Positions 46,346 through 57,129 of a stretch of 64,000 bases of DNA are shown in pieces. Origin of the DNA: Platerodrilus igneus (lineage: Eukaryota > Arthropoda > Insecta > Coleoptera > Lycidae). The position numbers and the translations under genes were made by a program. The notes beneath the pieces are model-generated. The model did not search any database and was not told the origin of the DNA. It saw nothing but the letters and a program-made list of their open reading frames with translations. The DNA lies in the NCBI GenBank assembly GCA_036346225.1, contig JARFIW010001088.1:870001-934000 (forward strand), read 5' to 3'. Every line of letters starts with the position of its first letter. The stretch's first letter is position 1.

Positions 46346-46790
46346 AAAGGTTTAAATAAAAATGAATAAAAAGCCTTAACCACAAAAAATATTTAAAATA
46401 CTAGATACGTATTTCGACCACTATGTGGTGATCATCAGTAGGAATTTGCAATTAAATAATAATTAGCTGTTGTTTCGGAACACTTCAGAGAATATTCTTC
46501 TCAACACTTAGGCTGAAGTGAACCTTCCCAACATACAGTTTACTATAATGTTGCTTTAAACACAATCGAGAATATTCTCCTGACCCGTAGGCTGGTGTTC
46601 TCCACAACTCACTCCACAATTTACTTGTTTGTTGTGGAGAACAACAACCTATGGGTGAGAAGAATATCCTCGATAGTGTTTAAAGCAACATTATAGTAAA
46701 TTGTATGTTGGGAAGGTCCACTTCAGCCTTAGTGGTGAGGAGAATATCCTCTGAAGTGTTCCGGAACAACAGCTAATTATTATTTAAGAC
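46346..46790. repeat. Penelope-like terminal repeats as an inverted pair
   Basis: The right arm (about 46618-46790, plus) matches the terminal repeat at 58900-59060 (GAGAATATCCTCGATAGTGT, AACATTATAGTAAATTGT, TGTTCCGGAACAACAG). The left arm (46346-46620) is the reverse complement of the same repeat and extends further to CGTATTTCGACCACTATGTG. The two meet head-on near 46622, giving a hairpin with arms of about 165 bp. No Penelope coding sequence is next to it. Confidence 0.75.
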
Positions 46791-47162
46791 CTCATCACAG
46801 CAGGTTACCTACCATCTGCTGTAAAAGCGCGGGTTGGGGTGAGGTAACATAAAGCGGGACGAAATGTCCAGATGAAGATATTCAATAGAAAAGGATTTGA
46901 AGTTTAATACTTCGCCTACTTGGTTTATGAAGTGCCAGGGAGCACATATAGATGGCAGTGTTGTGTAACTTATTAGTCCAGTTATAAACCTCGCAGATAT
47001 TTTAATTATACATATTCTCTAACATTTATAACCTGTGAAAACCTTTGAAATTCCGATATTTATTGTAAAAAAAAATTATTAGGGAACAAGAAATACAAGA
47101 TTTAACATTCCTATATTTGCATTGCACAATTATTTTACAATTTCGAATATGCAATTGACAGA
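46791..47162. other. spacer before the foldback element
   Basis: No coding sequence. ATTGACAGA at 47154-47162 is the left target-duplication candidate of the foldback element. Confidence 0.45.
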
Positions 47163-47389
47163 ACAATAGTCAAACTAGCAGCCAAAAGTAACGGCCGATT
47201 TTAAAAGCAGTGATTGTGAACCAGCACACTCTATAGTATAGTATACTCTAATGTATAAAAACATAACTTTTAACTACGATAGCTAGTGAGGAGCGCATAA
47301 TTAATGTAGTTATAGTGAAATTCTGCCAATACAACATGATCTGGCTAAAGACACGCTAAATGATGATTCGTAGGTGCACTCATAAATTG

Positions 47390-48433
47390 CTACTCGAGAA
47401 TGTAGTTTGCATTGTGTGCATTTCAACCAAGCAAAATAATGTTCCAAATGGTTCACAGTATCTATAAATAAAAGAACAACCAAATACTGAGGCGTAGGGA
47501 TACCGAAAAATATCCCGAGGACGTAGCTTGCGTTGTGCGAATTTCAACCAAGTAAAATAATGTTCCAAATGGTACTCAGTAACCATAACTAATAGAGCAG
47601 CCAAATGCTGAGGCGTAGGGATACCAAAAAATATCTCGAGGATGTAGCTTGCGTTGTGCGAATTTCAACCAAGTAAAATAATATTTCAAATGGTCCACAG
47701 TATCCATAAATAATAGAGTAGCCAAATGCTGAGGCGTAGAGATACCCAAACATGGCCCGAGGATGTAGCGAATTTCAACCAAGTAAAATAATGCTCCAAA
47801 CGGTGCACAGTATCCATAAATAATAGAGCAGCCAAATGCTGAGGAGTAGGGATGTCGAAAAATATCCCGAAGATGTAGCTTGGATTGTGCAAATTTTAAC
47901 CAAGTAAAATAATGCTCCAAATGGTTCACAGTATCCATAAATAATAGAGCAGCTAAATGCTGAGGCGTAGGGATACCGAAAAATATCCCGAGGATGTAGC
48001 TTGCATTGTGCGAATTTCAACCAAGTAAAATAATGTTCCAAATGGTACACAGTATCTATAAATAATAGACCAGCCAAATGCTGAGGCGTATGGATGCCGA
48101 AAAATTGCCCGAGGATGTAGACTTTATTGTGCGGATTTCAACCAAGTAAAATACAGTTCCAAATGGTTCACAGTATGTATAAATAATAGACCAGCCAAAT
48201 GCTGAGCCGTAGGGATACCGAAAACCGGCCCGTGGAAGTAGCTTACATTGTGCGAATTTTAACCAAGTATAATAATGTTCCAAATGGTACACAGTATCCA
48301 TAAATAATAGACCAGCTAAATGCTGAGGCGTAGGGGTAGCGAAAAATGGCCCGAGGATGCAGCTTGCATTGTGCGAATTTCAACCAAGTAAAATAATGTC
48401 AAAATAGTACACAGTATCCATAAATAATAGACC
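47390..48433 (-). repeat. tandem array, left arm, about nine 120-bp units
   Basis: The landmark CCAAGTAAAATAATG or a variant recurs at 47428, 47547, 47668, 47778, 47899, 48020, 48141, 48266 and 48384, i.e. mostly 118-125 bp apart with one shorter unit of 110. Units differ by point changes such as GAGCAGCC against GACCAGCC. Confidence 0.9.
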
Positions 48434-50110
48434 AGCTATTTTTCGGTATCCTTACGCTTCAGAATTTGGCTACTCCATTATTTAGAAAAACTGTGAACCA
48501 TTTGGAACATTATTTTACTTGGTTGAAATTCGCACAACGCAACCTACATCCTCGGGATATTTTTCGATATTTCTACGCCTCAGCATTTGGCTGCTCTATT
48601 ATTTATGAATACTGTGAACCATTTGAAACTTTATTTTACTTGGTTGAAATTCACACAATGCAAGCTACATTCTCAGGCCAGTTTTCGCTATCCCTACGTC
48701 TGAGCATTTGGCTGCTCTATTATTTATGAATACTGTGAACCATTTGGAACTTTATTTTAATTGGTTAAAATTCGCAAAATGCAAGCTATATCTTCGGCCA
48801 AATTTTCAGTATCCCTAAGCCTTAGCATTTGGCTGGTCTATTATTTATGGATATTGTGTATCATTTGGAACATTATTTTACTTGGTTGAATTTCGCACAA
48901 CGCAAGCTACATCTTCGGGATATTTTTTGGTATCTCTACGCCTCAGCATTTGACTGCTCTGTTATTTATGAATACTGTGAACCATTCGGAAAATTATTTT
49001 ACTTGGTACAAATTCGCTCAATGCAAGCTACATACTCGGGTCAATTTTTGATATTCTTACGCCTCAGCATTTGGCCGGTCTATTATTATGGATACTGTGT
49101 ACCATTTATAACATTATTTTACTTGATTGAAATTCGCACAACGCAAGCTACGTCCTCGGGATATTTTTCGGCATCCCTACGCCTCAGTATTTGGTTGTTC
49201 TTTTATTTATGGATACTGTTAACCATTTGGAAAATTATTTTACTTGGTACAAATTCGCTCAATGCAAGCTACATGCTCGGGTCAATTTTCGATATTCTTA
49301 CGCCTCAGCATTTGGCCGGTCTATTATTTATGGATACTGTGTACCATTTGGAACATTATTTTACTTGGTTAAAATTTGCATAATGCAAGCTACATCCTCG
49401 GGATATTTTGCGGTATCTCTTCGCCACAGCATTTGGCAGCTCTATTATTTATGAATACTGTGAACCATTCGGAAAATTATTTTACTTGGTTGAAATTCGC
49501 ACAACGCAAGTTACACCTTCGGGATATTTTACGGTATCCCTAAGCTTCAGCATTTGGCTGATCTACTACTTATGGATACTGTGAACCATTTAGGACATTA
49601 CTTTGCTTGGTATAAATTCGCACAATGCAAGCTGCATCCTCGGGCCATTTTTCGGTATCCCTACGCCTCAGCATTTGGTTGGTCTATTATTTATGGATAC
49701 TGTAAACCATTTGATACATTATTTTACTTGATTGAAATTCGCACAATGCAAGCTGCATCCTCGGGTCGGTATCCCTACACCTCAGCATTTGGCTGGTGTA
49801 TTATTTATGAATACTGTGAACCATTTGGAACATTATTTTACTCGGTAAAAACTCGCACAATGCAAGCTACATCCTCAGATCAATTTTCGGCATCTCTATG
49901 CCTCAGCGTTTGGCCGGTGTATTATTTATTGGTACTGTGTACCATGTAGAACATTACTTGGTTGAAATTCGCACAACGCAAGCTACGTTCTCGAAATATT
50001 TTTCGGTATTCCTACGCTTCAGCATTTTGCTGCTCTATTATTTATGGATACTGTGAACCATTTGGAGCATTATTTTGCTTGGTTGAAATGCGCACAATGC
50101 AAGCTACATT
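48434..50110 (+). repeat. tandem array, right arm, about fourteen 120-bp units
   Basis: Reverse complement of the left-arm unit, with landmark TATTTTACTTGG every 113-125 bp from 48511 to about 50070. Because the period is three times 40, one frame stays open over several units (for example 48829-49383) and reads YFTWLKFAQ and ASAFGCSIIY in each 40-residue unit. The minus strand of the left arm gives the same frames. I treat these as repeat-borne, not genes. Confidence 0.9.
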
Positions 50111-50336
50111 CTCGAGTAGCAATTTATGAGTGTCCTTACGAATCATCATTTAGCGTGTCTTTAGCGACATCATGTTGCGTTGGCAGAATTTCACTATAAC
50201 TATAATAATTAGGCGCCCCTCAATTGCTATCGTAGTTAAAAGTTATACTATACTATAGAGTGTGGCTGGTTTTCAATCACTGCTTTTAGAATCGACCGCT
50301 ACTTTTGGCTGCTAGTTTCACTATCGTATTGACAAA

Positions 50337-51604
50337 GCTGTTATACTAATTAATTGGCCAATAAATGAAAATTAACAGAATATTGGTTTAAACGTATTTC
50401 TAATAAAAGTTGATTAGGTTTTGTGTCATATGGGTTTTATTACAGTTAGTGAAAAGCTACAAATGTTCATTTCTTTTCTCATCACACCTTCGTTTCCTTT
50501 ATCATTTTCTAACGACGAAATAATAAACAAAGTATACTGAGTCGGACATAGTGAACATTCCTCTAGTAGAATAGAAATGCATGTCTTGCATTTTAAGTAG
50601 TCCAAAGTTTTAAATACTCCCTGTATGTTTGTTATTTTGAAAACGATCCGAGGTCATAGATAGAAATGTAAATAAAGATAATTTTAAAAACTATGAGTGG
50701 TTTAATTCCCAAAGAATATTAAGAAAAATAGTCCAAAGTTTGTTTTGCTTTTATTTATTTACATTTTGCAAGCAGCTTGTCATATTTTGTTCCATCACAA
50801 TTGCGTATGGGAGTTTGTGAATGGTGAATTTGTACCATAATGAACTTCGACATAAAAATTAAACAATTCTGTGTTTATTCTTTTTTACATTACACTACAC
50901 CCATTCTTTCACCATATTACACGCCAGTTTTTCATCAACTATGTAGTATATTATTTCAAAATTTTTTTAAAAAATGTAGAACACTATAACAATGCAGTCT
51001 TTAATTATTATTTACCTCAAAACTAGGTGAATACCAGTTACTTACTAAGTAGGAGGCCCAACAAAAATTTATACAAATCCAAGGTTATGAAGAACAATTT
51101 ATTTCAATAAATGCTGAGGCCTAAATAATATTGATAATAAAAGTTATAAATAGATTTGCGAGCAAACGACTATAGTCAAAAACTCTCATAATAATAGTTT
51201 GATCTAAATAGTATAGCGTTTCCTGTATAATTGTTGTGTTTTGTTTTATATAGCATGTATTCAAACCATTTCTGTTTTACAATGGTGTGTGGCATGGAAG
51301 TTTTGAATTTTTCCACGGCAGCACATTGCAGGTACATTTTTCTAAAAAATGCTAATATTTGATTTATTCGATAAATAAAGTGAATTGTAGTGTGCAATTT
51401 TGATAAAAATTCATAAAAATTATTCACACATTTGGAAAAGTTATTGGTTTTGTTTAAACCGCTCAATTATCAGCAAAAAAAAAATTTTTTTTCAGTTAAA
51501 AAACCTAAATGACTTTCCCACAAAGACAATTATTTAATAAGTAACTTTTATTAAAACTATTTTTAATTTGGGTGCCTAATAGGAAAGAAATTTGGATCTT
51601 TAAA
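50337..51604. other. no gene; AT-rich spacer
   Basis: A minus-strand 96-residue frame at 51176-51466 has no recognisable motif. Nothing else was assigned. Confidence 0.4.
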
Positions 51605-51720
51605 AATTTCAAGATAGCCGCTACAGTAGTCGAAATACGTATCTAGTATTTTAAATATTTTTTGAGGGTTTTTATTCATTTTTATTCAGATCGTGCCAGT
51701 GTTCCTATAGACTATTTTCC
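51605..51720 (+). repeat. Penelope-like terminal repeat fragment
   Basis: GTCGAAATACGTATCTAGTA, AATATTTTTTGAGGGTTTTT and GTGCCAGTGTTCCTATAGAC match 59101-59193 with few changes. The fragment has no ORF. It includes the start of the leader that precedes the Penelope ORF in copy 2. Confidence 0.75.
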
Positions 51721-53194
51721 AAAGGGTTAACAAATGTTTACAATTTTTTATATTTTTTTGTGTATTTTTTGTTTTTTATTTGTTTTTTAATCATTTCCAC
51801 CGGTTAGGAGCGTACGGTATCGCTGTCCGAAATTAACGTCTTAATTTTTTTTTATTTGTGGATCTCCAACTCTTTTTAATTTAAATCCAGTCGTAATAGT
51901 TGTTTTGCATGTAGGAATTGTTATCTCTCAGAAAGTTAGTATTGGTCGGATGCTTTGCAATGGTCCGTTTGTATTAGAAGGGCTATAAAGTTTTAAGTGG
52001 GTTTACCAAATAGCAGTGTGTGATACACTCTGCTTTGTGCTTTCTTCTACAAAGTTGGTAAAGGATATAAACCGGAATGAAATATATTTGAAACTCGTAA
52101 ATTCACGTTAGTGAAACGCCATCGCTTTAAAGCATGTTAGGCTTAGCATTTTAAGCTGAACCAATTTGCTTGGGGATTATTTTATAAAATATGACAAACT
52201 TTGTCAATCCATTTTTGTGACGAATAGCAAATATTTGCACTCATTTTAACAAAATCAATAATATTTAAATTTCCCCATGGGAATAATCCATCTGTATTCC
52301 AATCACGAAGTCAGTCAAGCGACTAAACCAAATCTCAATCTGACAATACTCTTGGGTGATCCTCTTGGTGTCCTGCTATTTACGACTTTCTGTAGAATCA
52401 GCAGTTTAGCGCAAGTAAGAATATAACAAGGCATACTCGTTGAGTTATCGATTTGCAAGTCTTAACTCGCTATGGTTTTCATAGCTGGAAATTGCGTGCA
52501 AGAATTAAAATTCTTACTAAGGTGTTGTTGGTTGCAGAACAAGTTGACAAAATACCACTTTATTCATGCTGAATAAGGTCGCGTTTAAAATTTATTTGCG
52601 GATATAGAGAAGTTTAAAGGGGCGGTAGATTGCAAAATCGAATTCAATAAAACGGGTTTATTTGTTCTACCTGTGACCTACTTGAAATAAAAGAGCGGAA
52701 ACGTTTTGCTTTATTTTTCAGCATATTATTCGTTTCGACAGCTTTAGCATTCAGTAAAATATTTGTACATTGTCAGCAAACCAACGTTCAGCAACATCTA
52801 TGACTTTGTCGTTTTAAGAATATCTTTTTCTGGTGATAAAAATCGAATTCGAAACCCGTTTTATCAGTTGTGCCTTATTCGGTATTATACATTGTCTGCT
52901 ATAAGGTAGTGACGTAACAAAAAAACACGCAAAAGTTAACTTACAACGTTGGCGCCACAACAGAACGGAAATTTTAAAACAGCTTCAGTGGCAGCTCGTG
53001 GTGATTTTATTTGCGGGGCTCTAACTGCTTATGGCATGAATATAATACAAGATAACATAAGCAACACTCATCTTCAGTAGTTTGGTGTATTCAGCCTAGT
53101 CACTCACACAGACCCATTCATTTTTGAATACTTGTTTATAGATTTATGTACTAAAAGTCACACACTGTACTCTAATTGTCACGTAATAATAATT
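51721..53194. other. no gene; may include the hAT element 3' flank
   Basis: AT-rich with no recognisable coding sequence. The hAT terminal repeat should lie somewhere left of 53195, but I could not locate it. Confidence 0.35.
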
Positions 53195-53322
53195 TTACTG
53201 CTTGTAAACGAAATCAAGCCTTCTGTCTTTCTGAGCAATAAAATGGTCTATAACTTTTTCGTTAAAATTGTTGATGTTATGTATTAAGTTTTTGTTGACT
53301 GACATCATTGCTAAGACATTAA
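53195..53322 (-). pseudogene. hAT transposase, C-terminal end (cut off from its gene)
   Basis: Minus strand: NVLAMMSVNKNLIHNI, FNEKVIDHF, RRLDFVYK and a stop at 53195-53197. This is the end of the hAT dimerisation region. It continues, in frame and without missing residues, the gene part that ends at 63002 once the Harbinger insertion and one copy of its TTA duplication are discounted. Confidence 0.8.
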
Positions 53323-53649
53323 CTGCCACTTGCACACTTTACCCTTAAAATTTAAGTGACACTTAAAGTAGCTAAGTAACGGTTGGTGTATTGCTCACAC
53401 ATTTTAAGACAGGCTTAAATCCTTAAGTATCCCTCAAATTTAAGCGAAGAAAATCGACGGCTTAAAGCGACACTTAACCCAACTTTTAGTACTGACGTAA
53501 TTTTTATTCTCTATTAGCAGCAAAATTATAAAAATTACTCCTGATTATCTAGTATATATTTAATTGTATGTTAATATATATATTGCTGTGATATACTCCT
53601 TTGAATGCGGGAACTGGGTCCTTTCAACAAAACAATTCTAGTCCCACCG

Positions 53650-53670
53650 ATTGGGCGTCATAAACTGCTG
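53650..53670 (-). promoter_or_regulatory. primer-binding-like site, trace of another LTR element
   Basis: On the minus strand TGACGCCCAATCGGTGGGAC resembles the tRNA-Lys-type consensus. TGCTGTGAT occurs just right of it (53666) and again at 53584, possibly LTR edges. No LTR pair could be delimited. Confidence 0.35.
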
Positions 53671-55730
53671 TGATCCTGGTTTCGCTTCAGCTGCTCACCT
53701 AATTTTATAAACCTCCTCATTCATAAAATTAAACAACACATTCCTACCACAAACATCAACGTTAACTCTATTTACATCAATATTCAGAATACATTAAATT
53801 TTCAAATTAAATTTCAGCATAAAATTCAGTTTTAAAAAGAATTTCAAGATTAATTTTATTATCACTTTAACGTGCATCCAGAATTAAAGTCCTTGTTGGA
53901 TGCCTACTAATTAATATAACAATATAAGCAGACCGGAGTCTGAGTATAAAGGGAGCATCTACCACCCCTTTACGTTAATTAACCAGGTTCGTCTAATTGA
54001 GCTCAAAGACATACCCAAAGTTTCTTCATAATTCAGAACATCAATACTAAATACCCCTTTCTACTTAAACAAGCAAATTTCATCTTAAAATTAAAATTTT
54101 ATGGTTAGTACAATTTCACTAATGTCCATTTAAAGTGAATCAATTATAAAGTTATTCAACACACACAAAAATGTCAAACAAAATAGTATAATTTACCTGA
54201 AGGTTACTGTCTTCGTAGCTTCAATGTACATCGTCCCTTTAGTTAATCACACCATTCCAACAGGATTATATTTACGGCTTCTAATTCTCAACGCTTTTAA
54301 AATTTTCTCCATCACCATTTATTTAAAGTTGTTTCTGGGCTTTTCCGGAACTCATCTGTGTATATCTGACCCTGGTTTTGTGGATCCAGACACGTATTTG
54401 AACCATTTAATTATTAACACCCCCGAAAAATAACAAAGAAATTCATACTTCTTTCACCAATATACGCCAAAACTGCCTACCTTTGTGTATACATTTGTCG
54501 TTGTAAATTTTGCTAATTGGTACAGTGATACTAAATTTTATTACCTTGTATCTAAGTGCACTGAAGTACATTCATGTTAGCACGTAAATAACAAACTATT
54601 TTGAATCACTAAAATATACGAGCAAAATTTTAAATTATTTTATCAAACTAAAATGCACTGTTTAACATCTTGAATCAAGTCGCGGATGTAAGAGCTTTTA
54701 ACGCATCGAATAGTCAAAAGTCTAAGAGACCGAAATTCATATTACCACCGGTATATATAGCGAATAGCCGGCACGTCGCTTTTGTCCTCAAAACAGACAA
54801 TTCTTAAGAATTTCTCATTCTATGTTCCCAGTCCGTCGCTCGCGCGTCGGTTTTACGAATTTTCACTCGCCCCATTTAAATATCAGAAATTCTCACACGG
54901 CACGCAAACATGTCCGAGAAAAACTAATTAATTTTGTACAGAAATTGTTGTTTCTACCTCTGATATTTGCATCCTATATTCAACCAATTGTGACCCTCGT
55001 GACGTTGCTTAAATCACGCCTTTTACTATATGTGTCTTTGCTTGACGCATTTTCTCTTTCCTTTTCTAACCTGTTCGTATTGGTGAAAATTGATATTCTT
55101 TATTATCGATTATATTTTAGTCCATGTGGACTAACTGGGTTTAATAACCCCGTATCGCACCTTCTCGTGAATATTAAGCCCCGGTTTCTCCAAGATTTTT
55201 TGTAAACATTAATTATCTGCAAAATTTTCGCCGAATGAGCTTTTAAATAAACCCTGTTTTGTATTTCGTGCTAAAGCATCTGACCGTTTCCAATATCCTT
55301 AGAATCGACATGTTTATCTAAACAAATTAAACTGAAATTGCCTTTTAAAATACGCAGGTGTGTTCAAACATCCTACTTCTAACTAACACTTCTAGGATTT
55401 GCATTTTATTGGGTTTTACAAGTTTCTATAGATATTATCTGTACGTTTTGTTCAATACCGGTTACTTGAAATAGAGTTAATTAAGATAAATTTTGCACGT
55501 AATTTCCATTTGTTTAGGAATAATTACATTACACGCAGAGCTTTTTAATACTGCTTCTTTTGATATAAAGCGTCTTGTACATGATTTAAATCTCTTATGT
55601 TTAATGAAACTAATAAATTTTTATGCTTCACGGTTTTAATAACGCGTATAATCTAATAATATTCATTATACACGGTGATTAAAATTATTTGATGTGATTA
55701 TTTAATTTTCTACCCTGGTCTAAATATGAG
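53671..55730. other. left noncoding part of the Harbinger element
   Basis: No convincing gene. Plus-strand frames at 54224-54433 and 54822-55205 lack motifs. CCGGTATATATAGCG near 54750 looks like a TATA box and could belong to a solo LTR (see the site at 53650) or to the Harbinger promoter region. Confidence 0.4.
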
Positions 55731-55731
<1 letters not shown>

Positions 55732-55764
<33 letters not shown>

Positions 55765-55804
55765 CTTTTATAGTAACGACCTTGCTATAATTATATAAAA
55801 ACAC

Positions 55805-55841
<37 letters not shown>
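55732..55841. repeat. two (TA)n microsatellites before the Harbinger transposase
   Basis: Runs at about 55733-55762 and 55808-55841, separated by 45 bp. The second ends five bases before the transposase ATG at 55846. Confidence 0.9.
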
Positions 55842-55843
<2 letters not shown>

Positions 55844-55845
55844 TA

Positions 55846-57073
55846 ATGGATATATTTGATAATGATCTGTATGAAGACGATTTAGAAGTAATAGAATTAA
55901 TAGAACCTGGTATACCAAGGGAATTGTTAATTCGGGCAGACTATTTTGAAATGCTGAGCGAACTGGCGTTTTTTAAACGGTTTAGATTGACGAAACCTAC
56001 CGTTTTGCACGTATTGACTTTGATTGAAAATCGGCTGGAATATGCATATGACGGGTATACGATCATCTTGTTTACAAAACTGTTTTATAGTGGTTTTAAT
56101 TTTTAGGAATAATAGTATTAGTCCTATGAATCAATTTTTGACTGCATTAAGGTTTTATTCAACGGGTGGTCATATTCAATCAGTAGCAGATTTTATGGGA
56201 ATCCATATTTCTACCGCTTGCAGAATCATCCATAAAGTATCCATTGCCTTGGCTGAATTGAGGAACGAATACATTAAATTTCCACAAACAAATGAGAATA
56301 TTATGGAGATACAACAGCAGTTATATAATATTGCATCCTTTCCTCGTGTAGTTGGTGTAGTAGACGGAACCCATATCAGATTACAGTCAGCTGGTAAATT
56401 CAGAACATGGTTTTATGATTTTTAAACAAATTATTTTAGGAGGAAATGATGGTGAGGTGTTTAGAAACCGCAAGGGTTACTTTTCTCTAAATATACAAAT
56501 CATATGTGATGCTAGAATGAACATATTAGACATAGTTGCACGTTGGCCAGGATCAACACATGACTCCACAATTTTCATTAATAGCAATATAGGAGTATCA
56601 TTTGAACGAGGCAATTTTAATAATGCAATTTTATTAGGTATGTTTCCAAACCAAATTGTTCTTTTAAATTAAAATAAAACTTTGTAGCAGACAGTGCATA
56701 TACCCTAAAAAATTATTTGTTAACTCCATTATTAAACCCAGCAACAAGACGGGAGCAATTATATAATGAATCACACATTAGAACAAGGGGAATTATAGAG
56801 AGATTATTTGGCATATGGAAGAGGCGTTTTCCTATACTAGCATACGGTTGCAGATTAAAATTGTAGAATGTACTACCAATGATTGTAGCTACAGCAGTGC
56901 TTCAAAATGTTGCACAACGTATGGGTGATGAAAGTGCACCTTGACCTGATGAAATGAATGAGGAACAATTCAATTAGTTTATACAACAAGGAAATATTGA
57001 AAACCAAAATCGTGATGAAGGCAATTTTCTCATTAGAAATTTATTAATAAATGAATATTTTGCTAACTTGTAA
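55846..57073 (+). pseudogene. PIF/Harbinger DDE transposase (HARBI1-like), four exons, late stops
   Basis: Start ATG 55846 (MDIFDNDLYEDDLE). Three short GT-AG introns restore one frame: about 56055-56106, 56394-56439 and 56638-56687. Motifs are in order: FLTALRFYSTGGH, SVADFMGIHISTACRIIHKV (helix-turn-helix-like), VVGVVDGTHIRL (first Asp), RNRKGYFSLNIQ, RWPGSTHDSTIF (second Asp), ADSAYTLKNYLLTPLL and TRGIIERLFGIWKRRF (Glu). All catalytic residues are kept. In-frame stops follow the catalytic domain (near 56863, 56943 and 56977), so the product would be truncated unless they are errors. Works with the Myb-like partner encoded opposite. Confidence 0.85.
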
Positions 57074-57129
57074 AGTAATAACTATAAGATAACTTATGCT
57101 TATAAAATAACTGAATTAATGCATTTATT

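Larger units (their letters stand above)
47163..50327. mobile_element. foldback-type element built of two opposed 120-bp repeat arrays
   Basis: Outer inverted repeats of about 230 bp (47163-47400 and 50095-50327) read inward ACAATAGTCAAACTAGCAGC and ACGATAGTGAAACTAGCAGC. Inside, about 9 units of a 120-bp repeat in one orientation meet about 14 units in the other near 48433, so nearly the whole 3165 bp is one large inverted repeat. Flanks are ATTGACAGA and ATTGACAAA, a 9-bp duplication with one mismatch, as in Foldback or Mutator-like elements. No transposase is encoded. Confidence 0.8.

Noticed and set aside
47380..49949. Series of overlapping frames of 68-184 codons in the foldback element
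   Set aside because: They are products of a 120-bp repeat with a frame free of stops, occur on both strands in mirrored fashion, and have no start or domain in common.
47390..50110. CRISPR-like array (regular repeats)
   Set aside because: Units are contiguous 120-bp repeats without unique spacers, arranged as an inverted pair, in eukaryotic transposon-rich DNA.
54822..55205. 127-codon plus-strand frame within the Harbinger element
   Set aside because: No family motif, codon use like the AT-rich background, and the element's two expected genes are already accounted for.
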